Shown: piece after piece, positions 12,078-23,744 of the stretch | How the letters are laid out: each line of letters starts with the position of its first letter | How positions within the stretch are numbered: the first letter of the stretch is position 1 | NCBI GenBank assembly: GCA_914767715.1 | Contig: OU612071.1 | Span: forward strand, 1,302,001 to 1,366,000 | Reading direction: 5' to 3' | Source of the DNA: Membranipora membranacea | Taxonomy: Eukaryota > Bryozoa > Gymnolaemata > Cheilostomatida > Membraniporidae | DNA: 64,000 nucleotides | Program-made: the position numbers and the translations under genes | Notes under the pieces: model-generated | Databases searched by the model: none | What the model was told of the DNA's origin: nothing | What the model saw: the letters and a program-made list of their open reading frames with translations, nothing else

Positions 12078-13100
12078 CTGTAAACATGAAACCGTCATAC
12101 TTAATACAGTCAATCAAAGCTCATGTAAAGGAGAAAGTTAATGAGGATGTCATTTGGAAACATTACAAGCAATAACATGACATTATTGCATTATGCCAAA
12201 CACAGAGGCTGGAATTTTGAATAACTCTATTTTCATTCTCATTCTCAAAATTATTCACAAGCCATAAAGGCAGTGAATGGCTGAGGTTGATTGTTCCACT
12301 CCAGTTTCTATATGCAATTTCCAGTGGTAATTTTTCAGAATCTAGGCCTTCATTGGCTGTGACAATCATAGTACAGACAAATCCCATGAAATAAGGTAGT
12401 ACAATAAGCTGTCAGCTAACATTTCAACCATACACCTGTTTTTTTCTACGTCGATGTTTGTTTGTAAATCCAGTAAAGTACCATGAGTAATATAGTTTTA
12501 CAGGTTTGTTACATACTTACCTTTACTGCTGTGCTGACTGATATAGTTAGCTAACCTCTTCTTCTCCTCAGTGAGATTTTCCTCTATCTCTCTTGCTTTT
12601 TCCTCTAAAGCATTTGCTTGTTCATCTTGTCCAAGAGCTCTCAGAATGATTCCTCTTTCTCTAACAAGAGAAGCATACTCCTCATTACATGCTGCTTTCC
12701 CGAAAGATTCCTCCATATATCCTTCTGCTTCTTCAAGTGAATAATCCACCTTGGTAAAGTCTCTATTCTCTTTCGCTACTCCAGCAATAGCCACAAGAAC
12801 TCGGACAGCATTCAAGTTTGAATAATTCCTACGGTATACATCTAAAGAAGCTGAATAATGCTTGAGTGTTATCCCCATATCCTCACCCCTGCACTTTGCC
12901 AGGTCACCTTGTGTCTTCTCTAGTCTCCCATAGTCGATGTGAGTTGGCTGATTTGGTTGAGCTTTGTCAAGCGTCCTCTTGGCTGTAAGATACCACTGAT
13001 CATTACCTTCTGGTTCTCTAACATCCTCTGATGTCTCAACCTCACAGTCCCACAGTGTAGTTAAGGTCAGATTGTTGTCCAAGATGAGAAGTTTTGAAGC
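11995..13100 (-). pseudogene. NTase-TPR family copy A1: C-terminal part only
   Basis: The reading is in two exons. The first runs from about 13090 to 12531. It reads GNDQWYLTAKRTLDKAQ, YGRLEKTQGDLAKC, RVLVAIAGVAKENRDF and LANYISQHSSKG, and closely matches the C-terminal region of copy B (roughly three quarters identical by eye). It ends at AAAG|GTAAGT. The second exon starts after TTTACAG at 12077, continues in phase with GDPADALLPMRQELMRKI and stops at 11995-11997. The segment before EGNDQWY is more divergent than in A2 or B, so A1 probably comes from a separate paralogue and not from the same gene as A2. The NTase domain and ankyrin exons are missing. Its open part is helical, TPR-like repeat sequence. 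Confidence 0.72.
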
Positions 13101-13124
13101 TTTTACCTAAAACACGAAAATCCT

Positions 13125-13197
13125 TTCCCTACCTGGGAGTCGAACCCAGGACCTTGTGCATTCTAAGCCAAAGCCATACCACTGCACTAAACTTGAC
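13125..13197 (-). tRNA. tRNA-Ala-like pseudogene or SINE head
   Basis: The minus strand has an A box (TAGTGCAGTGG) and a perfect B box (GGTTCGACTCC). The T stem is fully paired (CTGGG/CCCAG) and the 3' acceptor strand is GTAGGGA followed by A. The text AGGTCCTGGGTTCGA resembles tRNA-Ala. The 5' acceptor strand does not pair with the 3' strand, the anticodon stem is broken and the anticodon position reads AGA. It is not a working tRNA; a tRNA-derived SINE promoter is more likely. Confidence 0.55.
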
Positions 13198-13372
13198 ACA
13201 CCATCACATGAGCTAATACACAGCATAACTTCCAAGTGATGATCTCCATACAAGTACTTGTGGTTAGGGCGTTGTGGTTAGTGCTATGAATAGTTGTGGT
13301 TATGGTTAGAGCGATGAATAGCGATGAATAACTATGATATGAAGCTTACGCTATGAAATATTTTGTGAGCAG

Positions 13373-14153
13373 TGACATTGAAAAATGTTTGCATTTGTCT
13401 GGCAAACTGTGGTATGATACCAGAGACTATTATCTATAGTCTCTGATGATACTACGAGCGAGCAGTGACCAAGAAACTGAGCTGGAAAGTCGTGGGGTCG
13501 ATTGTGTTGAAATGCTCAAGCCAGAGATGAAACTGAGGCTCTAAAAAAAACTCGCTTGCATCAAAAGACCGCTTGCATTGCTCTGTGGGCCGGATGGAAA
13601 CAGGGATTTAGTATTGGAGTATGAGGTTGCCCAGTTAAAACCTCTTCATGATCTGAAGACAATGATAGGTACAAGTCAGTTATAATCCTACACTATGCTA
13701 GTTTTTGAGGCTGCTTGATTGAAATCTCTTTGATTGTGTACGCTGCTGCCGTTGTAAATCTCAGCATTGGCTAGACAAAGCTTCAGCCGTAACAGAGACT
13801 ATAGATATTATCTATAGTCTCTGGACGTAATACAAATTTATTCCCTAATGATATCACACCATGTCTTGCTTGTAGATATTGAATGATAGTTCATCAAACA
13901 TTTACTACCAGTTTTATCAATCACCAGACCGCAAGCACATGTCTACTGCCTATGTGGTTAAGTTGTGGTTTCTGATTCAGGCAATGTATTCAAGGAAATG
14001 ATGTTTGTTGTATCGCAGCAGCTTCAAGATTTACTAAAATCAGTACCAAAGATTGCTGACATTGAAAAATGTTTGCTTTTGTCTGGCAAACTGTGGTATG
14101 ATACCAGAGACTATTATCTATAGTCTCTGATGATACTACGAGCAAGCAGTGAC
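13373..14153 (+). repeat. 97-base direct repeat pair with hairpin core
   Basis: 13373-13470 and 14057-14153 are almost identical (tgacattgaaaaatgtttg to cagtgacc). Each contains the small inverted repeat agagactattatctatagtctct with an A/T loop. A third, longer version of the hairpin lies at 13793-13826. The intervening 580 bases show no gene. Confidence 0.8.
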
Positions 14154-16016
14154 CATTCAACTAAGATACCAATCTTCGATCGGACAAAACAGAATCAAAC
14201 AGTTTTCCTACCCAGCCTTCCAAGTCGATCCCAATCCACTGGTCACGCTGCAGGCCTGCGGCGTTACCAGTGGAAGGGAGCAACAGGAATGCAGACAATT
14301 GGATTAATCTTGTTCTAGAGTTAACATGACAAAACTAAATCTGAATCAAAACTCGAGAATATCATTGTCTGACTCTATAATACTAAGATTTATTTGCTGA
14401 ATATGGAGAAAATAGAATAGTGAATATGGATAAAAAACTATATATATACATATATATATATATACTTCAAGAGAAAGTTTAGCTCAATAACTGGCAGTAC
14501 CTGCTAATAAGGAAGTCATGGTAATATAATAAGTTGCAAAACCATTTGCATATTTTCATTGAGCAAGTTTTGTAAGACAGCTAACATCGAGCAAAGAAAA
14601 CACAGCCTAATCCCTTGAAGAAGTGTCTTTTATGCAACAAAAGTACGGCCACTTGCAAAAAAACAGAGCCAGGCATAGGGAGTCTTTCGAGCAGCATCTT
14701 GAGATGAAGTCATTCATCGGGAAGCACTGTAAAGGCTTTGTTTAGGCGATAGAGTAATCGATCTTGGCTCTTGCACAGTACTGTTTTTTCAAAACGCAAT
14801 AGGTCCAGTCATATAAGATGTCCACTAAAATATCAATCTATAAAAAACAACATCATACAAGGAATTACCTCACCAGTTCATTCAAAAGATATGCAGAAAA
14901 AATTCTCACGGGCATTGACCATTGGACTACACACAGTTTTCGTGTGCGTGTCCTCTCGCTTTCAACATGATAGAAATCTCCCCAGCGGTCTGTGAAGTTA
15001 TTTATAAATCTTAACAATAGTAAGTGAAGCACCCAAAGTTAAATGATACCCAGCCCTAACTTCTTATAATCTTATTAGCTGCAAAAAAAATAATAGATAG
15101 TGTGTCTATTTGACAGAGAGGTATTATTAAATTGCGCAACCAACATGAAAGAAAGTCAAATATTTACTATATTATCTCAGCATGATTCCTGTTGAACTGC
15201 AATAGCCAAACTGTTATTGGAAAACGATCAAAGGATGCCAACGAACTCTCCCCTAATTAACAGAAATAGACCTGAGGGCTCTTTTATTTGTGTACATCAT
15301 TCAAAAATAATTGTGATTTTCTCTTCTCTGAGACAGATATAGCTCCGTGGCTTTTTTTCATAGTACAACGGAAACTGGATTAAATTTTTTTTGAGTTCCT
15401 CTGTCCACAAATTACTGATAAAGGTGCTTTAGTCGGGATTTTACAGAGGTTTATCTATGTCATGTTAGATCCAATTAACAAGCACCGGATCGTAGATGAC
15501 TTTGATCACAAAAAACAAATGCCTGATGATTTTTCCTCCCGCAGACGATAACCAATACTTATTTACGAATGGTGTCAGGGCTTCATGAAATGTAAATAAA
15601 GTTTTTTCAATTGCTGATAGAAACAAAAATAAATTCTCATAAATGGTTTCTGAAATATTCAGACGCAAAGCCAATTTCTCCACATGAGTAAACAACATCA
15701 ATGTACAGCAGGGATCAAGTTGAAATCTGGATAGAACACCGCTATCTGCATCCCACAGATGTAGGTGATCACAATAGTTAAATTGGAAAGGAGTGGTAAA
15801 CAGTATTCAGCCAATGCCACTTTTTCTAAAATTACCAGAATTACAATGTTCCAATTAACCTGGACTCTCTATAAAATCCAGAGAACTGTGTTACAAGTTA
15901 AATCAAAATATTCCTATAATGGAGACCAATTTCAAATGTGAAAAGATAAGTTGCAGAAAATACCTCTACAGAAGTTCTCTGCTCTGTAGTTTGATTAAAT
16001 ACCCTCATATGCAAGG

Positions 16017-16250
16017 CCGAGTGTATCGGAAATCTTTAGTGATTGCAGCTGCGCCAGAAGTTCTTCCGAGCCTCATGTCCTCAGCCTAAAGATATATGAA
16101 ATACCCATCATCATAACATTTAAAAATGGAAAAAAAAAGCGAGAAAATGTAACTAACCATGAAGAGAGCAACGATATGTTCATCATAGCATGGATGCCCG
16201 GGAGATGTCAATGCCCTTAACAACAACAAGATGGACACTACCGCTACAAG
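16017..16250 (-). CDS. Possible pair of exons of a secreted protein fragment
   Basis: On the minus strand a segment from about 16245 reads VAVVSILLLLRALTSPG followed by HPCYDEHIVALFM, a signal-peptide-like hydrophobic stretch. It ends at ATG|GTTAGT. After an intron with a T-rich tract and acceptor ATATCTTTAG the text AEDMRLGRTSGAAAITK continues in phase to a TGA. There is no in-frame Met upstream before a stop. I do not recognise the protein, so this may be chance or a fragment of a duplicated gene. Confidence 0.2.
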
Positions 16251-17396
16251 TTCATACCGTTAAAAAGAAAACAAATTGATTTGTTAAGGCTCATAAAATA
16301 GATAAGCATCCTTTTAGCAGGCAGGCTCCGTTCCAAGGATCTGAACCTGTTTAGGTTTGTTCTCTACATACATGCGGAATTGCGATCTGGCAGCAACAGC
16401 TTCACTTCTCAGCTGGATACATATTATATGGTGTCGATGCTCACGTAAAAAATGATGACTATCAATAAATGTTTAATTGAGGAAACTTCTATATTAAAAT
16501 GCAATTTAATAGTAGGCCTGCGATTCGACTGTCCTAACATTTGATTCAGTTTGTCATTGTACTTACCCTGCAATTGGTACATCCTCCGCTGATCTGATAT
16601 CATCATGAGACTCGATATGATTGCCCGGTGGTGTACTGTATTTAGTAAGAAGAGCCATCCCATACAAAACATACATACTTCCTAGTTCGTAAAATCCGAT
16701 TCAATCTATGTCAGCAAGTCAGAGTACAATTGTTCTCAATTTATAGCAACTTCCCTATCCAGTATCAGTGATTGCTGGAGCAATTTAAGTTCTTCCCTGA
16801 GCAGCCGGCCTAAATACTGTAGAACGATTATCACCACCGGACAGTCTTGCTAAATAGGCAGTTACTATCTGCATCTAGCATGCTCTGCAAGCCTGATCAA
16901 GGATGATCAACAAGTGCTCAATGGACCATGAATTAACACACCGCTTCAATTACAGCATATAACGCATTCGATAGGCAGGCGTGCTACAATATAAATTATC
17001 ATTGCCCAAATAATGGCTAGAAAATGTATCATGAAAAATGGATGTTACTCACCTATGAAAGCCTCTCACCCCTTTAATATTATATCAAATGGCATAAGAT
17101 TAAAAATGTACAAAAGATAAATATGTTTTCTACCATCTGAGAAACATCCACAGTGATAAGTTCAACAGGAAAGAAATTAAATCAGGTGGGTTAAAGGCAT
17201 GTTTTTTGACCCTAAAAATACCCTTTTTCCCCCAAAAGTGAAAAACATTTTGGGTCAACCCTCATGAAAGACAAAATGTACAATGACCCATTGAAAAACC
17301 TTTCAAATGATAGCTCAAATGTCCAAATCGGACAACAACTGGTCAAGTTATCGCAGGTGGGTTAATCTCCATTGAAGTCTATATGTCGCAAAATAA

Positions 17397-19647
17397 GTTT
17401 ATCCTCTGGTAGCGGCTCTGGGTCAGGTTCTGGCTGGCAGCTGACACACAGCTCCCCTCGAGTCAGCACGATCTCGCACACGAGATCTCTCACTCGCCGA
17501 TCAGTTGGTTAAAGCCTCGTGCTGATGTCAGTAGCTGTGTCGAGGAATTTCTTATGTTTGAATATTCTTCCAAGATCGGTGAGGATTGCAACCTTTGTTT
17601 CGCCGTCAACGTTCTTGTCGATAACCATTTTCAGGCCTAATGATCGCGACTTGGTGGAGTAGAGCTTAGAAATATCTTTCCTGCCACATAGATCGAGAAT
17701 TCTCCCGATAATAAAGACGCAGTGTGCCATTTCTCTAGTAGGATTGTTTATATAGTCAAGTCTGTCTTCAAAACTCATCTCTTTGAATCCTGCAATCAAA
17801 CTGTCATCTTTGCTCTTCCCATCCGTTGCTGTGTAAAGGATGAACTGCTTCAGAACCTTGACAAGCATCTGTAGAGGTGTCGATCTGTTCGGATACAGCA
17901 GCATAAGCAGTTTGGCCCATTCAAACTGAATGAGAGAGAGTGTTCTTTTTTATTCTCTGGTGACCGAATTGCAGTCAAACTTTTCTCTGCTAACTCATAC
18001 ATTCTCTTCGCATCACTTAGATTTCCCATCCCTTCATTACACTTTCCCATACCTCTGTAGACCTCAGTCAGTTTGACCCCGTACTTCTTCATCTTCGATT
18101 TGTCATCACGTACTTGTTGATACAGCTTCAGGGCCTGTTTGTAGTTCTTTAACTTGAGATGAGAATGTGCCAGAATGTAGCAAACATTCTCATTCGGATC
18201 ATCAGTAGCTGTATCAGATCGAACGACTGCGTCCCATTGACAAGAATAGAAGTTTGTAAAAGTGAAACTGAGCAAACTTTCATTGATGTCTGTTTGTGTT
18301 ATCAGCTCTATATCCTCCACTGTTGAATTGTCATTTAATGAAGAAAAGTGAAACTGCATATCTAGCATAGTCCTGGTTAGCATGTGAAATTCCTCTGCTG
18401 CTAGTTTCCAGAGTTTACTACCAACAAACACAAGTCTCTCCCCTCCGTCCCTAGTTGTAACCACATCGGTTCCTGCTTCTGTTTCCTCAGAGTCATATGT
18501 CGAAAACTGATCATGCTTAGAATCCATGAATATGTAGCATCTCAGACGTGAGTATGACGCATAGGCAAGGAGAAACTGAAGAGAGTTGTTGAAAGAATTT
18601 TCATGCTCTGAATGTAGTGTTTTCCAGCTTTCCAATGTCTGCCAGGAGTCACATTCAGATGAACATTTGATGATTGCGGTGTCTAGAAGGACAAGTGAGG
18701 GGAATCGATAAAGCAAAGTTTTTGCATTCAATGTGAAACCTGCTGAATACTACTGAATTCAGGCCGAAATTTGTACCGCTTTATGTCACTGAGTAGCATT
18801 TGTAGACTTACACTCAGTCTGTCAGAGTTCATTTCCTTGTCTACAATCGTTCTCTCATTCTCAAAATCTGTGAGCAGTATTTCTTTTTGTCGTGAGTGTG
18901 TAGTAAAGTTGTGAATCTCAGCATAGCAGTTATGTCCCCTTTTATTGCATCAGTGGGATCAGGAGCTATGAACTTATCCTTGTATACTTTCATCAGTTCA
19001 CCAGACGTGGCAATAAACTGATTTGGAGACTCGAAATTTCCTGTCGGAACATTCCCTGATGTTTTGGTAATCCCATCGATTTGGTAGCCATGATATCTTC
19101 CGTCCACATACCAGTCTTTCAGTTCCTCAATGTCCAGGGAGCTCAGCTTTGTTTCCCTGAGGGCGCCTATGTAGAAATAGGTCAAGACTGCAAGCCGCTC
19201 AAAATATTCAGTGCGACCAGCCTCCTTTACCAGAAAGAGGTATTCTATATCAGAATAAGGTGTTGCCTCCCCTCTACCTAGTGAGCCTATCCCAACCACA
19301 GAAAATGTACAAGGAGGTTTGACTTGTATACTCGCTAGAGACTTCTCAACAACCAAAGCAGCGAACTCCTCCATCATCTTATTAGAATCTTCAACGGTTT
19401 GTTGGATCTCTTGGCAATTCTGTTCGGTTCTGATCTTGCTATCTAGTTTTGTGATCCGAGATTTAAGTTCAGTCCTAATTGAGTGTAGCCTATCATGGAG
19501 CTGTTCAACATTCTGATAAAAAGTCTTATCACTGATGTTACAGTCTGTGTCAAGATACATCTGAAGGACATTCCAGGCTCTCTGGTTCCATGAATCATCC
19601 GGTGATGAACTGAATGTCACTTCAGCTGAGTTGTATAGAGTGAAAGC
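17397..19647 (-). pseudogene. Copy A2 main exon: NTase plus TPR-like region, broken
   Basis: It starts after acceptor TTGTTTCAG at 19647 with AFTLYNSAEVTF. The NTase signature FSVVGIGSLGRGEATP then YSDIEYLFLV lies near 19245-19310, with later GYQIDGITK. Helical repeat text follows, including LAHSHLKLKNYKQALKLY. Compared with copy B there are one-base frameshifts near 18895, 18755 and 17945, a nonsense codon (CTT TAA CCA where B has CTT TTA CCA) near 17509, and loss of everything after PEPDPEPLPEDK at 17397. The active-site residues are still encoded, but no intact protein can be made from this exon unless the breaks are assembly errors. Confidence 0.85.
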
Positions 19648-19887
19648 CTGAAACAATCAAGTTATAGTCATATATAACTGTGTAACCAGAGTGACTAAAT
19701 TGTGATTCACATAACTTGGGTAGACATGTTATAGAATATCATGAGTACTATGCATTTAAAAACACTGTTTTCAAGTACCTTATGAGGGTTAACATAGGTG
19801 CAGTGATTCCTTACTATTTAATCATCATACCAGAATTTAGCACCTATAGCCTACAGGATATTCATTTATTTTGAATAAATTGCTCAC

Positions 19888-20037
19888 CTTGAGAGCATCT
19901 TGCCACTCTCTTTTGGATACAAACTTAACCTTATAGAACTCAGCTAGATCATTCAGATGTGGCTTCTGTGACTGGAGATCTTTAATGCCTCTCTTCATGT
20001 AAGATTTCTGAAATGACTTCTTAATCTGATCGCTCAT
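19888..20037 (-). CDS. Copy A2 linker exon, 50 codons
   Basis: The exon reads MSDQIKKSFQKSYMKRG to REWQDALK, ending at CAAG|GTGAGC, and joins the main exon in phase 0. The same 50-codon exon occurs in copy B (38270-38419) with about 80 percent identity. The start follows an AG (TATTTAAAG|ATG), so the ATG at its 5' edge is probably internal to the protein, not a translation start. It is basic and helical with no known domain that I can name. It is broken only by context, since the next exon is a pseudogene. Confidence 0.75.
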
Positions 20038-20195
20038 CTTTAAATATTAGAGGTTCAAAATTTACTTTAAAACAATTACTGTTAGCTGTTAACTTTTAGA
20101 AAAGTGCAATAAATACAAATGCACATAGTAATGATTACCATTTTGTCATTGCATTGTGGAGATGGGGGAGGGATGAGGGGAAGAATCATGCTTAC

Positions 20196-20612
20196 CGCTC
20201 TCATCAGAGGTGGTGATAGGTTCGCTACAAGAGCCTCTACTGCTGCTTTCTGTTCACTTCTTACAGACATGAGCTTCAGCTGCTGTTCTTGTGTTAGATT
20301 ATCTAGTAGAGCCTTCACCGTGTCTGTGTGACCTCTCTGTGATGCCCTGCACAAAACTGTCTCACCATCTTTATCCTCTATAGAGATGAGCTGCAGCTGC
20401 TGATCTGGTGTTAGATTATCTAATAGAGCCTTCACTGTGTCTGTGTGACCTCTCCGTGATGCCCTGTATAAAGCTGTCTCACCATCCTTATCCTCTATAG
20501 AGATGAGCTGCAGCTGCTGATCTGGTGTTAGATCATCTAATAGAGCCTTCACTGTGTCTGTGTGACCTTCCTGTGCTGCAAGTAATAAAGAGTCTGATAA
20601 GCGAAGATCCAT
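20196..20612 (-). CDS. Copy A2 first coding exon: three ankyrin units
   Basis: Translation starts MDLRLSDSLLLAAQEGHTD. Units of 39 residues follow, each with TVKALLDNLTPDQQLQLIS and a KDGETALYRASRRGHTD-type hairpin, then a half unit ending SPPLMRA. The donor AGCG|GTAAGC lies at 20195. The classical ankyrin period is 33; the extra residues form an LTPDQQ-type insert between helix pairs. Upstream, TATTATTTAG about 40 bases before the ATG looks like an acceptor, so a 5' UTR exon probably lies further upstream. Copy B has seven such units. The exon itself is open, but the gene downstream is broken. Confidence 0.8.
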
Positions 20613-22864
20613 TATTCTGCTCCGTCCAGTAGGTGGTTCTTATGTCTGATACCTAAATAATATAAATTTCAATGATTATAATGAGGAGCATTCAAGAGTA
20701 AATATCAGTGCAGATTTCAAAGGTTCATCTACAGATGGTTGTTTTGAGTTGGTCTGTGGAGTCCTCTTGGCATAATTCAGTGCCAGAAAGAAGGAGGGAG
20801 AGAAGTTTTATATAAATCACAATCCAGTCATCCACACAAACCTTGATTTTGGATCGTGTTTCAATACTAACTCCTTCTGTTACTACACTATTCAGTCTTA
20901 TTACGCTACAAACAGTTAGGCCCTTACTGTATATTGCGTTATTTCACAAACCTATGGATGGAATTTGTTTATAAACGAGAAAAATTTTCCAAGATTAATG
21001 TGGCAAAGTTACATTGTTGTTGAAACCAGGGGTTTTAGAATAACTGATACAACTAAACTCAATACAATCAATAGAACAGGCTCACCTCAAATCACTGTTA
21101 CAAATGTCTGACTTGCTCAAGCAAGATCATCTCAGTACAGAGCTCTTAGTGGATTGTCCTCTCTACAAGCCACCGGCCTTTTGGTTGACTCTACAAGTAA
21201 TATAATCCTCATATGAGTAATCTAGCTGTCCTCATGAGTATACGTATTGCACAGTAAACAGTCATAAGTAGAGTCGCACTCCCAATCTTGCCTTCTTTGT
21301 TTTTTCTTTGCTTTTTAGGTTTTGTCTACTTTTGCTGTAGTTTTTTTGTGTTTTTGTCTGGATTCATAATATGCAACAATAATGTATAAATATGAAGTTG
21401 GTACAAAGGTATTATATGATTCCTCGGTACAAAATATGATAGTAGTCTGTTTGCCGCTACATGACTGACTGGTTTCTGGCTGCGTCATGTTATTTATACT
21501 TTTGTATTCCAACTACATGTAAAAATGGGAGTTGCCTTCATTTATGTGTGGTGTGGCAAACTCCAAAGTAATATATGATGCCTTTTAGAATCAGGGAGGG
21601 TGGGACAGGTGGAGCTTGCATTCATCAAAATTGACCAATCAGAGCACAGTATTTGCTCTCAATCATGGGTTCTGGACTGAAAATATTAAGATTTTTTTTC
21701 AGTCTGACATGACATTTTTGTAAATAGTTATCTCACGGATATGAGCATTCTCTCAGATATGATGCTATTGGCCCAGCCTAAATACATGTCAATCAATCCA
21801 TAGTTACATAATATCACCTGACATCAAGCAACATCAAGCAAGAGCTGATTGCAGCAGTGCTGGTAAACATTGAGATTAGCATAAAAAAAAGTTTCAACTA
21901 GGTGTTTTTGATCACCTGTGTATCTGCACTAATAATAGCATGTATACTGGGTGTATTGTCATAAACGCCTCCCTCCCTAAACACGCTTTTAGTATACAAG
22001 CATCATAGATTTCATCAAGCCATTAATATATGTGTGTCTGTTTTCATTACGTAGTAATACGCTAAAGCCCACCCACCTTTTTATTACGTGGAGGGTTACT
22101 CAGAGTCATCAGGATTTTCGCCCATGTCCATTGGCATTTCACTCTATTTTCTATGTAACCTATATGTTACCATTCAGTGCATAAAAGTCCGTGCACAGCA
22201 CTTTTTAATCAGTTCTTCATCTCAATACGAACTCAATACAACTCTTGCACTTTACCCTACTATTAATTCCTATGAGCTAGCTACGAAGAATTAACTTGAA
22301 TCAGTAATAGCCGCACAAGTCAACATTCATACTAAAAAACTATCAGTATTAATTCCTATGCGCTAGCCACGCAGAATTTATGCTGCACAAGTTCAATCAG
22401 ACATATCCGCTAGTTCACTCAATTACTATAAACAAAGCACCAGTCAGAATAAAAGCTCTCGACATGCACATGTTGTGATTAGCCTCACTCGAGTTAACAC
22501 TCACACAAGTTGTGTATTGAAACAACCATCCGCTGGTTAATAACCAATTGCTCTGCAATCCTATGCTATGACATAAGTACATGTTAATCCCAGTCAACAG
22601 AACCCTCGCAATCTATATATATATATATATATACCACTCAGCTAATTGACCAACTTAGATCAGAATAGGAGTTATCCTCCCTCGACGCACCAGTCAGATA
22701 ACTCCCACTTCCGCTTATTCAGTCTAAACTCAAGTGAGTTTGTGTGATTACAATAGTATTATGACCCTGCCCAACCCAACATACATGTTTCATGTTGGAA
22801 CTCAGGCCTAGTGGTTAGTAATTCATACCAAAACTGAAATATTTACCAAGATTTTAAGGCAAAA
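20613..22864. other. Noncoding stretch upstream of A2
   Basis: It contains the probable 5' UTR acceptor of A2 (about 20650) and a (TA)n microsatellite at 22612-22634. The segment cagggagggtgggac near 21594 recurs in the 28609 hairpin. No gene is supported. Confidence 0.4.
22612..22634. repeat. TA dinucleotide microsatellite
   Basis: About eleven TA units run without interruption. Confidence 0.9.
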
Positions 22865-23622
22865 TACGGCGAAATACTGCACCTTTCTGTAAGGTGTTTA
22901 GCTTTAATTATGACATAATTGCCATTTAAATACTATTAATACATTTTTGAACATGTTAAGAAACCTCACTCATGTATATTTAATGAAGATATATCTCTCC
23001 CTTCTGTAAATCTGATATAAACTTTTAGTTTTCTCAATGGATTCTTCATATAGAGTTACCTCCCTTGTGTAAACTATTGTGTGCGCTATTGTGTACATAC
23101 AAAAGGACAACTTTTTCAACAGTACCTATGATTGTTAGCAAAAAAGGTTGAGTGCGATCTCCATATATCCCATCCACCCTGTTAGAATTCGGTTAATATT
23201 CAATATTGCATTGTGAAACATGTTGAATATTGATTGAAGCTGTTCTGAGTACGAAAAAAACCTATTCCAGTAATTGATTCAATTTATAGAGTGTTTAACT
23301 GCATTAGATCAGGGAAGGTGAGATATATGGAGATTGCACTCAACTTGTCACGTGAACTTGTTGTCTACAATCATAGGTACTGTTGAAAAGTTGTCTTCTC
23401 ATGATTACATAATGGTTTATGGCAAGGGAGGTATTTCTATATCAAGAATTCAGTGGAAAAACAAAAATTTTACATAAGATTTGCAGCAGAGAGAAATACA
23501 TCTTTATTGAACATTGATGAAAATGATTTATTAACATGTTTAAAAATATATTTATGATATTTAAATGCCTATTTAGTCATAAGTAAAGCTATACATCTGA
23601 AAGAAAGGTGGCGCTTTCCGCC
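22865..23622. repeat. Long inverted repeat, arms about 320 bases
   Basis: The left arm 22865-23186 and right arm 23305-23622 are reverse complements at roughly 75-80 percent. Shared text in matching order includes gcacctttct, gccatttaaat, gaacatgtta, tacctccctt, caacagtacctatgattg and ctccatatatc. The 118-base centre itself holds a smaller inverted repeat around ttaatattcaatatt. Transcription would give a long imperfect hairpin. It may be a decayed foldback transposon or two inverted copies of one element. Confidence 0.8.
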
Positions 23623-23744
23623 CCATAATCTTTGTAAATATTCACGTTTTGGTATAAGTTAATACCATAAACATATAAATACTCAGTGTCCTCTCTGATT
23701 CAGTGATGCAACGTCACTGCACTATTCACTTTTTCTCTGTAGTG

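Larger units (their letters stand above)
13200..17396. other. 4.2-kb insert between the A1 and A2 fragments
   Basis: No equivalent exists in copy B, where the coding sequence is continuous here. Contents: the tRNA-like relic at its left edge, a 97-base direct repeat pair (13373 and 14057), a short TA-rich microsatellite near 14440-14463 and two exon-like segments near 16017-16250. I see no GT donor at the A2 edge, so a simple intron is unlikely. Otherwise noncoding. Confidence 0.5.

Noticed and set aside
12163-12387. Coding exon within the last intron of A1
   Set aside because: The splice phases join 12531 directly to 12077 in frame; the open frame between has no homology to copy B.
13200-17396. 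Simple intron of one A gene
   Set aside because: No GT donor at the A2 edge, and the A1 start overlaps in homology with the A2 end, which an intron cannot explain.
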